A stretch of DNA of 64,000 bases from Thalassotalea sp. 273M-4 (GTDB taxonomy: Bacteria > Pseudomonadota > Gammaproteobacteria > Enterobacterales > Alteromonadaceae), in assembly GCF_041410465.1 (NCBI RefSeq), contig NZ_CP166961.1, forward strand, positions 3,100,001 through 3,164,000, read 5' to 3'. Below, one piece after another: positions 22,534-30,824 of the stretch (position 1 is the stretch's first letter; the number at the start of each line of letters is the position of its first letter). The translations under genes and the position numbers were made by a program. The notes under the pieces were generated by a model. That model did no database searches. It was not told the origin of the DNA and worked only from the letters and a program-made list of their open reading frames with translations.

Positions 22534-23346
22534 TTATTCATCAAATAATTTTTCGAAATCATATGGAAAATATGCATTTAGACAAGATTTTATTGTTAGA
22601 TAATTATTCTTGGCTTTTACTGCATCGGCTTCTTTTAAATTTAGCTTTCTAATATTTAAGTCTGTTTCACTTAATTCATCTTTTATTTGTTTAATATCAT
22701 CTAACCCTTTTCTTAACTCATCCCTAAAATTAGAAACGATAGATTCTTGTTGGATGATTATTTCTTCATGGTTTATTAATTTATCCACATATTTAAACCA
22801 AATTAAGTACCCCACAGCGCCTAAGAAAATATTAAAAAGAAGAACATAAACATTGTAACTAGCAACACTAAAAATGAGGACTAAAGTACATATAAAAAAA
22901 GTGATTAGAAACAAAAAAAATGAAGTAAATGTATAACTTTTTCTTTTTAATTCACGTCTTATGCGTTCTAATTTCTCCTTTTCAGACTTTGACGAAAAAC
23001 TTTTCAAAGCTAAATTTTTTCTTTCTATATTTAACTTACTTTTGAGATGATTAGATTTGTCTTCTAATTCAGATTTAGGGATAGATAAATTAGTTTCTGA
23101 ATTCTTATATTCTATATACGAATATATTAACCTTGATATTCTTTCTTTATCTTTATTTAAATATTTTACTCTTTCTCTAGAATAAAAACCTTTAGCTTTA
23201 AGCTCGTCATAATCAGAATGAGCTAGAGCTTTAGCCCATAGTGTTTGATCAATATAATTACAGTCAATCTCTTTTTTAACCAATAAGTATAGCGAGTCAT
23301 CAACAGATAGTTTTTGCCGTACGTGTTCTTGTAAAATATTAAACAT
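22534..23346 (-). CDS. Two-TM coiled-coil protein, unknown function
   Basis: 270 residues. The N-terminal half (1-140) is charged and helical. Two adjacent hydrophobic segments (about 140-160 and 167-183: FFLFLITFFICTLVLIF, then VLLFNIFLGAVGYLIWF) form a membrane hairpin. The C-terminal part is again a long charged coiled coil ending FPYDFEKLFDE. I recognise no family. It is strongly AT-rich like its neighbour and ends 90 bp from the end of the SIR2-like gene, pointing towards it. As cargo of a mobile element it could be a second accessory or defence gene. Confidence 0.65.
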   Translation of the reverse strand: MFNILQEHVRQKLSVDDSLYLLVKKEIDCNYIDQTLWAKALAHSDYDELKAKGFYSRERVKYLNKDKERISRLIYSYIEYKNSETNLSIPKSELEDKSNHLKSKLNIERKNLALKSFSSKSEKEKLERIRRELKRKSYTFTSFFLFLITFFICTLVLIFSVASYNVYVLLFNIFLGAVGYLIWFKYVDKLINHEEIIIQQESIVSNFRDELRKGLDDIKQIKDELSETDLNIRKLNLKEADAVKAKNNYLTIKSCLNAYFPYDFEKLFDE

Positions 23347-23560
23347 TTATTGATATCCACCTTGCTTATAGGTACTTTTAAATACAATTATTGGTTCTTT
23401 GATAATAAAATTATTGATAAATTCAACTACTCTTGTCAATTTTAAAAAGTAGCGAGCATAAATGATCGAATATGAGCTTAATTAGCTAACAAAATACATT
23501 ATCATTGTAATGATTGCTAAATTTTCCCCTCATGAGCAGTTAGATTATGAGCTCAGCCTT

Positions 23561-23728
23561 TTAGCTTATATTGTCCCCTTCCATCCCACTATAAACATCA
23601 AACGGCCTTAATGGTTCTAACTCGTGATCAAGCTCTTGGTTAAGCTGATTAAGTTCGTTAATCTCGCCAAGTGTTAGGTTATCGGTGATCAGTTTGCTTA
23701 TTAGGTGAGTGTGACGGGTAATATCCAT
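23561..23728 (-). CDS. Small island protein, 55 aa
   Basis: A short frame from ATG 23728 to TAA at 23561 that encodes MDITRHTHLISKLITDN followed by LGEINELNQLNQELDHELEP. AGGA lies about 8 bases before the ATG. The Leu/Asn/Glu repeat suggests a short coiled coil. No family is recognised. The regions on both sides (23347-23560 and 23729-23936) show nothing else. Confidence 0.5.
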   Translation of the reverse strand: MDITRHTHLISKLITDNLTLGEINELNQLNQELDHELEPLRPFDVYSGMEGDNIS

Positions 23729-23936
23729 GTAATTTTGTCCTATTCCATTAGGTTTATTAAGTCTAGTTTAGTATAAAAATAATCTACTTTTGTTTAATAA
23801 GGGTAGGTACTAGGTTAGGTTTTATATGGGGTTTGCTTGAACCCCACTATTTTTGGGGCTCTCTGAATCTACTAAAAAGATATTCTTGTTAAGCTCACCT
23901 CTGAAGTTATTGCTAGCGTTAACAATAAATACTCTG

Positions 23937-24458
23937 CTATTTGCAGTAAGAAGCTATTTTCTTAATCATGGCGAATCCATCTGTTCCATTTTTAGATTTT
24001 GAAACATCGTAGTCTACAAAACCATCAGCGAAAGTAACCCTTAAGTAAACCTCTGAACTTTGAGAAACATTAAGTATATCACTACATGATAAGAGAAATT
24101 CTTTTGTTGCTATTGTCCCATATCCATTAGTTTCAAAATTAGTTAATGCTTTTGTAGGTTTTAAGTCGTAAGTAATACCATCTGCTTTAAAAAATGCTTC
24201 GCGAAAACCAACAGATGAAGAGGCTTCAAAAACAATCGAAGCTATATCTTTATTCGTTACGCTTCCGCCTGCTACTTCCATTCCTAATCCTGTTCCAGAT
24301 ATAGGGTAGATATAGCTCGTAGAGAAAGCCGAACCATTTATGACTGTCGTTGATTTACCATCTATGGGAGATACTGTTGTAGATACTGACGCGTCGTTAG
24401 CCACACACCCTGAGATAGCAAGAAGCGCCATAAGAGTTGTTGTTTTTGTTATTTTCAT
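23937..24458 (-). CDS. Island lipoprotein, unknown function
   Basis: 173 residues with a clear lipoprotein signal (TTLMALLAISGC, Cys18). The mature part is Ser/Thr-rich and predicted beta-type, with two further cysteines (LLSCSDIL and ASYC at the end) that may form a disulfide. It lies downstream of the iteron array. Lipoproteins on phages and satellites often act in superinfection exclusion, but nothing here proves that. Confidence 0.65.
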   Translation of the reverse strand: MKITKTTTLMALLAISGCVANDASVSTTVSPIDGKSTTVINGSAFSTSYIYPISGTGLGMEVAGGSVTNKDIASIVFEASSSVGFREAFFKADGITYDLKPTKALTNFETNGYGTIATKEFLLSCSDILNVSQSSEVYLRVTFADGFVDYDVSKSKNGTDGFAMIKKIASYCK

Positions 24459-24570
24459 TTTTTATATCCCTATTCTTAATAATTATACTCTATACGGTAC
24501 ACCAGTAATTAACTAACACCAAGCTCAAATATCTAACATAAAAACAATTTATCAACAATTAATGTGATCT

Positions 24571-24746
24571 TGTGACGTGACAAGCATTGGCTTAGGAGTT
24601 TGTGTCACGTCACAGCAAAAACACCTCAAAAGAGTCTATTTTTCGAGCAAAGAATTAGTGGGGAGAGTGTGACGTGACATGATCACCTTACACAGAGTAT
24701 GTCACGTCACAATATTCGTTACATGATTGTGTCACGCTCTGTGACA
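24571..24746. repeat. Paired inverted iterons TGTGACGTGACA, candidate replication origin
   Basis: Four exact 12-bp copies: forward at 24571-24582 and 24668-24679, inverted (TGTCACGTCACA) at 24603-24614 and 24700-24711. Each forward/inverted pair has a start-to-start distance of exactly 32 bp, and the pairs are 97 bp apart. Partial copies follow at 24730-24746. The array lies directly 3' of the primase-helicase gene, where origins of several satellites are found. Confidence 0.75.
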
Positions 24747-24749
24747 TTG

Positions 24750-26543
24750 TCACGAGCAACCACTAAGATTAATTACACCTTCTCTATCTTGTATAATTAA
24801 TCCCTTATCAATAAGTTTTTCAATTGCTCTTTTCTTTCGTTGTCTAAATTTAGTTTTAAGTTTGTCTCGTTCGGGTTTATCAAATTTATTTATTTCTGGG
24901 CACATTGCATGATAGAAATCATCATTAAATTCCTGACTTTTCTTCCCCTCTTCTTCTTGGCTCACTAATTCAATCATTATTTGCTCACACTCGTCCAAAA
25001 CACTCTGCACTGATTCTTCTTTATAAGGAATACCATCATCATCAAAATACAGACTTGTTCTAGCTTTTCCTCGCTTAGTAAGACCCATTGACACACTTTC
25101 CAATTTAAATAGTGTAGGTTCTGGCGGATCACCATCTTTCATCTTGGTGCACTCTAGAACAACTTCATTTCGGGTTTCCGGATCTGGTCGCTTAACGTAA
25201 TATTCGAAATCAACGGCACCAAATAATGCAGAATTTCCTCTAGCCACTTTTTTGTCTGTTTTTCCTTTATGGTGAACAACTATTACTGTTGCACCAAATT
25301 CAGCTTTCAATTCATCACACCCAGCGATAAAAGCACACATTGCCTTAGTTGCATTTTCATCTTCACCACCAAAACAACGAGATAGCGTATCAACAATAAT
25401 CGCCCCAAAATTCAACTTACTTTTATTAATTTCCGCTTTTATAAAGCTGATAAATTCTGTCACCGCTTCTGCTGATGTTAGTGGTACTGGTTGCCTTATT
25501 GTTTTTAGTCTATCAAGTGATTGAATACCATTATACTCAGCCCATGCTTTAAACCTACGACCAATCGCACCATTACCTTCTGCACTTATGTAAAGCACAT
25601 CAGCTTGCTCTACAAACTCAGCATTAAACTTTTTTCCCTCAGAAATACAACAAGCAATAGCTATGGCTAAAAAAGATTTATATGAGCCTGGTAAACCAAA
25701 TAAAAGGCCAAAAGAGTTTTTTGGTAGAAGACCATCTATCAACATATCTTCTTCATCATTCCAACCATCAAAAGCATTATGTAGTTTATAAGCTGTATGA
25801 TTTAGACCTGTTACTCTTGTTTTGGCACCTTTGATCAGGTCGTTTATCTCGCTAGGAGCATGAATATTACAGTTATAAAAATCATCAAAGTCTTTAAACC
25901 CGTCACGCGGACGACAAATCCTCAAGCCTTTGTCGCTGACAACTTTGTCAATTATTAAGCTCGTATCAGCAGAATCATTATCAGCGCAAACTACAACTTT
26001 AGATTTATAATCATCAATGCCACCTAGAAAAGTAGCTACTTTTGCCATGTTTTGAAGTGATATACAATTTAAAACACATGCGTAATATTGCCCCTCTGGT
26101 TCTAATGCTTGATAGATAGCAGTAGCTTTAGTTAATGATTCAGCTAATACAATAATTTCAACATCGGAAGGATTATAATTTTCATTACCACCTATCACGC
26201 TAAAAACAGGTTTTCCATTAGCACTACAATGGAATGCTTTATTAAATTGCCCCTTTGCATTCGGTACGTCATAAATAGCTTGAAACTGTACTGGCTTGTC
26301 CGAGTCAAAAGTCCTTAATGGATAATATAAATAAGCATTATCATTTGGATCTCTTAATAACCTAACACCACTATCAACCAATACCTTTCTGTTAATAAAA
26401 TATTTTTGCTCTTTTAGATAACGATGATTTAATTCTGTTGAGCCTTGTTCATATGCTTTATTGAAGTTGTTTAACTTATTTTGGTTTTCAGCATCATCGT
26501 TTGATAATGACGACATTGTTACGGTATTATTCTTCTGTAACAT
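24750..26543 (-). CDS. TOPRIM primase / RepA-like helicase
   Basis: 597 residues. An N-terminal primase-like part contains TOPRIM signatures (VLAESLTKA with Glu135, and CADNDSAD at 186-193). A RecA-like hexameric helicase domain follows, with Walker A GLPGSYKS at 283-290, Walker B AIIVDTLSR around 381-389 and the sensor VHHKGKT at 424-430. The C-terminal part is basic. This combination drives replication of satellites and small plasmids. GGAG precedes the ATG at good distance, and a leader hairpin (26556-26594) ends next to it. The stop codon overlaps the last partial iteron. A zinc-finger domain is not visible. Confidence 0.85.
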   Translation of the reverse strand: MLQKNNTVTMSSLSNDDAENQNKLNNFNKAYEQGSTELNHRYLKEQKYFINRKVLVDSGVRLLRDPNDNAYLYYPLRTFDSDKPVQFQAIYDVPNAKGQFNKAFHCSANGKPVFSVIGGNENYNPSDVEIIVLAESLTKATAIYQALEPEGQYYACVLNCISLQNMAKVATFLGGIDDYKSKVVVCADNDSADTSLIIDKVVSDKGLRICRPRDGFKDFDDFYNCNIHAPSEINDLIKGAKTRVTGLNHTAYKLHNAFDGWNDEEDMLIDGLLPKNSFGLLFGLPGSYKSFLAIAIACCISEGKKFNAEFVEQADVLYISAEGNGAIGRRFKAWAEYNGIQSLDRLKTIRQPVPLTSAEAVTEFISFIKAEINKSKLNFGAIIVDTLSRCFGGEDENATKAMCAFIAGCDELKAEFGATVIVVHHKGKTDKKVARGNSALFGAVDFEYYVKRPDPETRNEVVLECTKMKDGDPPEPTLFKLESVSMGLTKRGKARTSLYFDDDGIPYKEESVQSVLDECEQIMIELVSQEEEGKKSQEFNDDFYHAMCPEINKFDKPERDKLKTKFRQRKKRAIEKLIDKGLIIQDREGVINLSGCS

Positions 26544-26555
26544 AAATTTTTCTCC

Positions 26556-26594
26556 AAAAGCACAGCACTGACGTCGAAATCTTGCTGTGCTTTT
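26556..26594. repeat. Leader hairpin before the primase-helicase gene
   Basis: Perfect 11-bp inverted repeat AAAAGCACAGC/GCTGTGCTTTT with a 17-base loop. On the minus strand it ends immediately before the GGAG ribosome binding site. It may also terminate plus-strand transcription. Confidence 0.55.
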
Positions 26595-26688
26595 TCATTT
26601 CTGGTGGCTTATAGGTAGGGCTCTACTGCATAAATCACCTACACCCCTTTATTTTATTGACCTAGCTTTATCTTTGAAGAAGATATAG

Positions 26689-26862
26689 CTATGCCCCACA
26701 GCTGTTTTCATGACTCAACCGTTCGTATTCTGTACTGGGGATTCGGGTCGCTGTTCGGACTTTGTATGCCTTTAACTCCTTAGCATTTATCATTCGATAA
26801 ATAGTCATTGGAGTTACACCTAAAAGCTCACTAAATTGTTTAACTGTATAATCTGATTTCAT
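26689..26862 (-). CDS. Excisionase / AlpA-like HTH protein, 57 aa
   Basis: ATG 26862 to TAG 26689. The translation begins MKSDYTVKQFSELLGVTP and continues with MTIYRMINAKELKAYKV, the typical 'T-x-x-x-x-A/LGV-x-x-x-T-V/I-x-R/x-I/L' helix-turn-helix of the excisionase (HTH_17/MerR-like) family, then a short wing ending TRIPSTEYERL. Such proteins direct excision by the integrase or activate it. It lies upstream of the primase gene on the same strand. Confidence 0.75.
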   Translation of the reverse strand: MKSDYTVKQFSELLGVTPMTIYRMINAKELKAYKVRTATRIPSTEYERLSHENSCGA

Positions 26863-26930
26863 ATCTCACTACCCCTGCGAATAACTGCTATCTATTACCG
26901 TTAAACATATGAAAGGTAGTGACATTAATC

Positions 26931-26961
26931 ACCCTACTTCTTCACGCTGAAGAAGTAGGGT
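26931..26961. repeat. Perfect 14-bp hairpin between xis-like gene and integrase operon
   Basis: ACCCTACTTCTTCA (26931-26944), loop CGC, then TGAAGAAGTAGGGT (26948-26961). There is no T-run, so it is more likely a protein-binding or structured element than a terminator. It sits five bases from the stop of the upstream gene. Confidence 0.6.
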
Positions 26962-26966
26962 AGTGA

Positions 26967-27404
26967 TTACTCAAAGACGCGTGAAAAATGTTTTTTCATT
27001 TCAGTTACATGCTTTTCTACAGCTTTTTCTGAAATGTTAAATTCATCGCTTGTTAATTCGACTGCTTTGTTGTGAGAATCAGTTACTTGTTGCTGTCGCA
27101 GTTCGATTTTGGTCTTTTCGTAGTATTCGTAAACCTTGTGCTTAAAAACATAATTCTTTGGATTTCTCGGGTTGTTTGGAAATAGATTATTAGTCGCACT
27201 ACTACCATGCAACCGACTGTCTGCTAAGTTGATAAGCACCTGCATAAGATAGTCTGCGACATCATCTGGCATAGGCTCGAGCCCTTTAAATTCGAGCTTT
27301 TCTATTAGTTTCCAAAGTAGAAAGTATTGACTTGTTTTGTCTCCTTCGAGTGCTTTTAGGTAATTAGCTTTACAACTCAATTCGTAGGGCATTTCATTAG
27401 ACAT
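26967..27404 (-). CDS. Island protein coupled to the integrase, unknown
   Basis: 145 residues, mostly helical, no recognised motif. Basic and acidic residues are mixed, ending AVEKHVTEMKKHFSRVFE. Its ATG overlaps the integrase stop (TAATG), so the two are translationally coupled and the product may assist or regulate integration. No signal peptide or membrane segment. Confidence 0.6.
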   Translation of the reverse strand: MSNEMPYELSCKANYLKALEGDKTSQYFLLWKLIEKLEFKGLEPMPDDVADYLMQVLINLADSRLHGSSATNNLFPNNPRNPKNYVFKHKVYEYYEKTKIELRQQQVTDSHNKAVELTSDEFNISEKAVEKHVTEMKKHFSRVFE

Positions 27405-28669
27405 TATTGTTCACCTCGCAATGTATCAAGATGATCAGCCCATTTCTGCAACCATTGTCGTTGCTCGTCATAACGATGTTCTTTGTCGTATACAGTAACT
27501 ATTTTTTTATCGGGGGTGTGCCCTATTATCTTCTCTGCAATTTCTTGATAACACCCAAGGCGACTTAGACCTGTCCGACAAGTACGACGCATATCATGTG
27601 GCGTCCATTCCTTAACTTTTAAATTCTTTGCATTAGGTGGATTGTATGAAGCAATAGCCTTTTCTCTTAACGGCTTTGAAAGGGAAGTCTGTAGTAAATG
27701 TGTACCTGTGTTTTTAGGACTCGGAAATAGATATCTTTTGCTTAAACCAATGCGAGATTTGATTATCTCAACGGCCTGCTCTGATAGCTGTATGTACCTG
27801 TCATAATTTACTTTTTCAGCATTTTCTTGCGGTATAAGTAATGTTTTAGTTTCAAGATTTATATCACTCCATTTAGCTTGAACAATCTCACCACTTCGTG
27901 CACAAGTATATAAAGTTAGCAATAAGGCATCTTTTACATTCTTACTCAGTTCTCTTTCAACCCAAGGGAAAAAGTATGTTAATTCCTGATCATCAAGGGC
28001 ACGTTGTTTGGCTGGATCAGGCGTATAGTTAGCCTTAAATATTATTGGATTATGAATAAGATCCAACTTTCTGTTGTCTATGAGAAGTTGGTATGCCTTG
28101 CGGATATCCGTAACCACTTTTTTGCATGCTGATTTGGAATTTGTAGCAAGGGTAAATAAATGATCGTCCCACTCCCAAGGGCTAATATCCTTAGCAATTC
28201 TTTTACCTAGTGGTTTTACAATATGATTATTTAGATAGCTTCTAGTTTGTATTAAACTGCGTTCATTACGTTTTGGAATTGCATGCTTTTCGATAAAATT
28301 TTCTACTATATCAGCAACCGTCAGCTCTTTTTGAGATTGCTTTTTAATTTCATCTTTTTTGGCTTGTGCAGGGTCGCCACCTTGATCCCTTACTTTTTGG
28401 AACTTACTCAACTCATCTCTGGCTTCTTTAATACTTAATGCAGGGTAGCTTCCAAGTTTTACTTGTCCTTTTTTACCTTCTTTGGTGCGGTAGTGGTAAA
28501 TCCAACTATATGTTTTATTGTGGTTATAATTGAGCCTTAAACCCTTGTTGCTTTCATCTTTGATAAAGCAATTAGGCTGTAGTGCCTTAATACCTGTTGC
28601 GGTTAATGTAAGTTCTTTAGAACCATCTTTTGTGAAGCCCTGCTTTAATTTATACTTAGAGGTAGCCAT
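27404..28669 (-). CDS. int: Tyrosine recombinase (P4-type integrase)
   Basis: 421 residues. The N-terminal arm-binding domain of the P4/DUF4102 type (LRLNYNHNKTYSWIYHYR, KLGSYPALSIKEAR) is followed by a core-binding domain and the catalytic domain with Arg258 (CARSGE), His358 and Arg361 (PHDMRRT), His384 (IIGHT) and nucleophile Tyr394 (VTVYDKEH). All catalytic residues are present, so the enzyme looks active. It is transcribed away from attR, 270 bp distant. P4-type integrases commonly target the 3' ends of tRNA or other small RNA genes, in line with the repeat at 20268. Confidence 0.95.
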   Translation of the reverse strand: MATSKYKLKQGFTKDGSKELTLTATGIKALQPNCFIKDESNKGLRLNYNHNKTYSWIYHYRTKEGKKGQVKLGSYPALSIKEARDELSKFQKVRDQGGDPAQAKKDEIKKQSQKELTVADIVENFIEKHAIPKRNERSLIQTRSYLNNHIVKPLGKRIAKDISPWEWDDHLFTLATNSKSACKKVVTDIRKAYQLLIDNRKLDLIHNPIIFKANYTPDPAKQRALDDQELTYFFPWVERELSKNVKDALLLTLYTCARSGEIVQAKWSDINLETKTLLIPQENAEKVNYDRYIQLSEQAVEIIKSRIGLSKRYLFPSPKNTGTHLLQTSLSKPLREKAIASYNPPNAKNLKVKEWTPHDMRRTCRTGLSRLGCYQEIAEKIIGHTPDKKIVTVYDKEHRYDEQRQWLQKWADHLDTLRGEQ

Positions 28670-28701
28670 TTATGTTACTCCTTATAACATTTTTGGTTAG
28701 A

Positions 28702-28736
28702 GAAGCGGAAAGTGTCGCTAGCACCTTCCGCTTTTT
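28702..28736. terminator. Hairpin upstream of integrase
   Basis: Stem AAGCGGAA/TTCCGCTT with a 15-base loop and a T-run on the plus strand. It would insulate the integrase promoter region from plus-strand transcription. Confidence 0.5.
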
Positions 28737-28938
28737 GTTTATCTAAACCCCAAGAAACCACCCCAGAACCCAACCCAAAACAACTTTATTCACAGTATAA
28801 GAAAGTTATTCTGAGTTAATCCTAGTGATTTCAGGAATTGCTATAAGCTAGCAAAATCAAGGCTTGCGATCAATAACAATAAGGATCTAAGTAGTGTTTT
28901 TATTGAAGTGAGGATGGTTTGATTTTTATTATGGAATA

Positions 28939-28994
28939 TCTCTCCCTGAGATATCCCTTTTAGCTCCAGTACTTATGTGCCGGAGCTTTTTTTT
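28939..28994. mobile_element. attR of genomic island (56-bp direct repeat)
   Basis: Identical to 20268-20323. The bases to the left differ from the small RNA body, as expected for the attachment copy brought next to the island end. The stretch 28737-28938 is island DNA between integrase and attR, with short repeated motifs (TTTATTC, GTTATTC) that could be integrase arm sites. 28995-29130 holds nothing clear. Confidence 0.85.
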
Positions 28995-29130
28995 TGTCCG
29001 AAAGTTTTTATCCTTTCACCAAGCTGATTTAAGGCGACGGAGCTTATGCTTAAAAGACTCAGCTCACCCCTTTTAACGCAACACCAAAACCTTCGCCAAA
29101 CTTTTGTTCCAGGTGACTCTTTAAAGACCA

Positions 29131-30126
29131 TTAAGGAGACAGCTGCAAGCGACATAATTTGTCTCTTTGCAACAACCTTATGCCGTGAGCCTGTGCTACA
29201 TCAATGGCTGTAAATTGAACCTTTACCCCTGCCCGACTTTGTCCTAACAAAGCTAAATCGGGTTCTATCACAGTGCCTATTTTCGGGTAACCACCAATGG
29301 TTTGGTGATCATGTAACATCACAATAGGCTCACCATTTGATGGTATTTGCACCGCCCCTAAACACAGCGCCTGTGATTCAGTTAACACTTTATCGGTGGT
29401 AATACGTTGACCTAATAAGCGATACCCCATTCGGTCAAAGTCTTTTGAGACTTCAAACTCGCTGTTAAAAAATAACGCGCGCTGCACTCGATCAAAATCT
29501 TGGTATTGATAACCTGGGATCAGTCTTAAGTTAATTTTGGTTTGTTGATACCTTTGCTCAATACGTTGTTGTGCGTTCAGCGCAAGTTGTTGGGGGCGAC
29601 GTTTGATGGTGGTGGCGCTTTTAGTGGACGAAGTTGCATAAAAGTGACTTGGAAGAAAAGAAATATGATCGCCAACTTTTAGTTTATCACCCGATAACCC
29701 TCCCACATGTTCTCGACACACGGTACTAGTACTATTAAACATTTTCGCCAATTGAAAACCGCCAGCAATGGCCAAATAAGATCGTAAGCCCGAACTTGCC
29801 ATCGTCAGTTCTATGTTATCGCCTGCTTCAAGCTGATGAGTACACCACAAAGGCTTAGCTTGGCCATTGATTAAGATGTTGTTACAGGCACCAGTCAGTG
29901 CAATCACACAAGGGGCATGCACTTTTGCCTGTAAGCCGCCTAAAGTTACTTCTATCACTGTCGCATCGATATCGTTTTGGCAAAGCCTGTTGGCAAGGGT
30001 AAAGGCTGACAAATCAATCGGGCCACCTCGAGTCAAACCCAGATGATGAAAGCCTCTGCGCCCGCTATCCACGAGAATCGAATAAGGCCCAGAAGATGTA
30101 ACCTCTAATGTGCCTAGCTGACTCAT
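29131..30126 (-). CDS. pxpC: 5-oxoprolinase subunit PxpC
   Basis: 331 residues of the KipA/biotin-dependent carboxyltransferase-like fold. Starts with SSGPYSILVDSGRRGFHHLG and LTRGGPIDLSAFTLANRL, the family signature. PxpA, PxpB and PxpC together hydrolyse 5-oxoproline to glutamate with ATP. The start overlaps the pxpB stop by 4 bp. It is the last gene of the operon, its end lying about 140 bp from the island attachment site. Confidence 0.92.
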   Translation of the reverse strand: MSQLGTLEVTSSGPYSILVDSGRRGFHHLGLTRGGPIDLSAFTLANRLCQNDIDATVIEVTLGGLQAKVHAPCVIALTGACNNILINGQAKPLWCTHQLEAGDNIELTMASSGLRSYLAIAGGFQLAKMFNSTSTVCREHVGGLSGDKLKVGDHISFLPSHFYATSSTKSATTIKRRPQQLALNAQQRIEQRYQQTKINLRLIPGYQYQDFDRVQRALFFNSEFEVSKDFDRMGYRLLGQRITTDKVLTESQALCLGAVQIPSNGEPIVMLHDHQTIGGYPKIGTVIEPDLALLGQSRAGVKVQFTAIDVAQAHGIRLLQRDKLCRLQLSP

Positions 30127-30824
30127 AGTGTCCCCCCAAGTGCGATGTATTCATCTTGGTCGATGGGGCGAAACTTGACGGTATCACCCACCGAAAATGG
30201 GATCGGTGGGCTCATGTTTGGGTTAAATAGTGGTTGCGGGCAACGACCAATAATATGCCAACCACCAGGGGATTGTTGCGGATAAACCGCGGTTTGCCTT
30301 TGTGCAATAGCAATCGCGCCTTGCGGGACTTTCAGCCGAGGACTGGCTAACCTTGGGATCGACAAGGCTTTATCAAGCTTACCTAAATAGGCAAAACCAG
30401 GGGCGAAGCCAATGGCAAACACTTGATAACGGCTTTTGTGATGAAGAGTAATAACCTCTTGCTGAGTTAATCCAAGGGTGGTGGCAACTGCGGCTAAATC
30501 CCAACCAACCTCTTGGCCATAATAGGCGGGTAAAATAATTTCTTTTGTTGAAGCTTGACCGCTGGCAAGTTGCGCCAATGCTGTTTGGGTCTTTGCTTGC
30601 TGCAGGAGCTTGTTAACGGCGTTTATGACCTGAAAATGCTGATGTTGAAATGGGTCAAATATAACCATCAGGCTATGATATGCGGGAATAAGGTCGTAAA
30701 CGACAAGTTCAGGCAAGGCTGCAATTTGCTCGCTTAAGTACTGCACCATAGCACATGCGTGTTCATTAAACTGCTCACTGACATACAAGATAATGGCTTC
30801 ATCGCTGACAACGTCTATTTTCAT
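30123..30824 (-). CDS. pxpB: 5-oxoprolinase subunit PxpB
   Basis: 233 residues of the KipI family. Characteristic strings are VFAIGFAPGFAYLG near 130-145, IPRLASPRLKVPQGAIAIA and QSPGGWHIIGRCP. It forms a complex with PxpC. It overlaps both neighbours by 4 bp, indicating translational coupling. Confidence 0.93.
   Translation of the reverse strand: MKIDVVSDEAIILYVSEQFNEHACAMVQYLSEQIAALPELVVYDLIPAYHSLMVIFDPFQHQHFQVINAVNKLLQQAKTQTALAQLASGQASTKEIILPAYYGQEVGWDLAAVATTLGLTQQEVITLHHKSRYQVFAIGFAPGFAYLGKLDKALSIPRLASPRLKVPQGAIAIAQRQTAVYPQQSPGGWHIIGRCPQPLFNPNMSPPIPFSVGDTVKFRPIDQDEYIALGGTL

Larger units (their letters stand above)
20268..28994. mobile_element. Integrated element, about 8.7 kb, satellite-like
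   Basis: It is bounded by 56-bp direct repeats and contains a tyrosine integrase next to attR, an excisionase-like gene, a primase-helicase, an iteron array, a SIR2-like gene and several unknown small genes. Its base composition is visibly richer in A+T than the flanks, especially 21.2-23.5 kb. No capsid, tail, terminase large subunit or conjugation gene is present. This composition fits a phage satellite or a small self-replicating integrative element; a remnant prophage is less likely because the replication and integration module looks intact. Confidence 0.8.

Noticed and set aside
28995..29130. Possible extra island gene beyond attR
   Set aside because: The repeat ends at 28994 and no supported frame exists before pxpC.
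28973..29155. 60-codon minus-strand frame overlapping attR
   Set aside because: It overlaps the attachment repeat and the pxpC end, has no ribosome site and no protein-like conservation.
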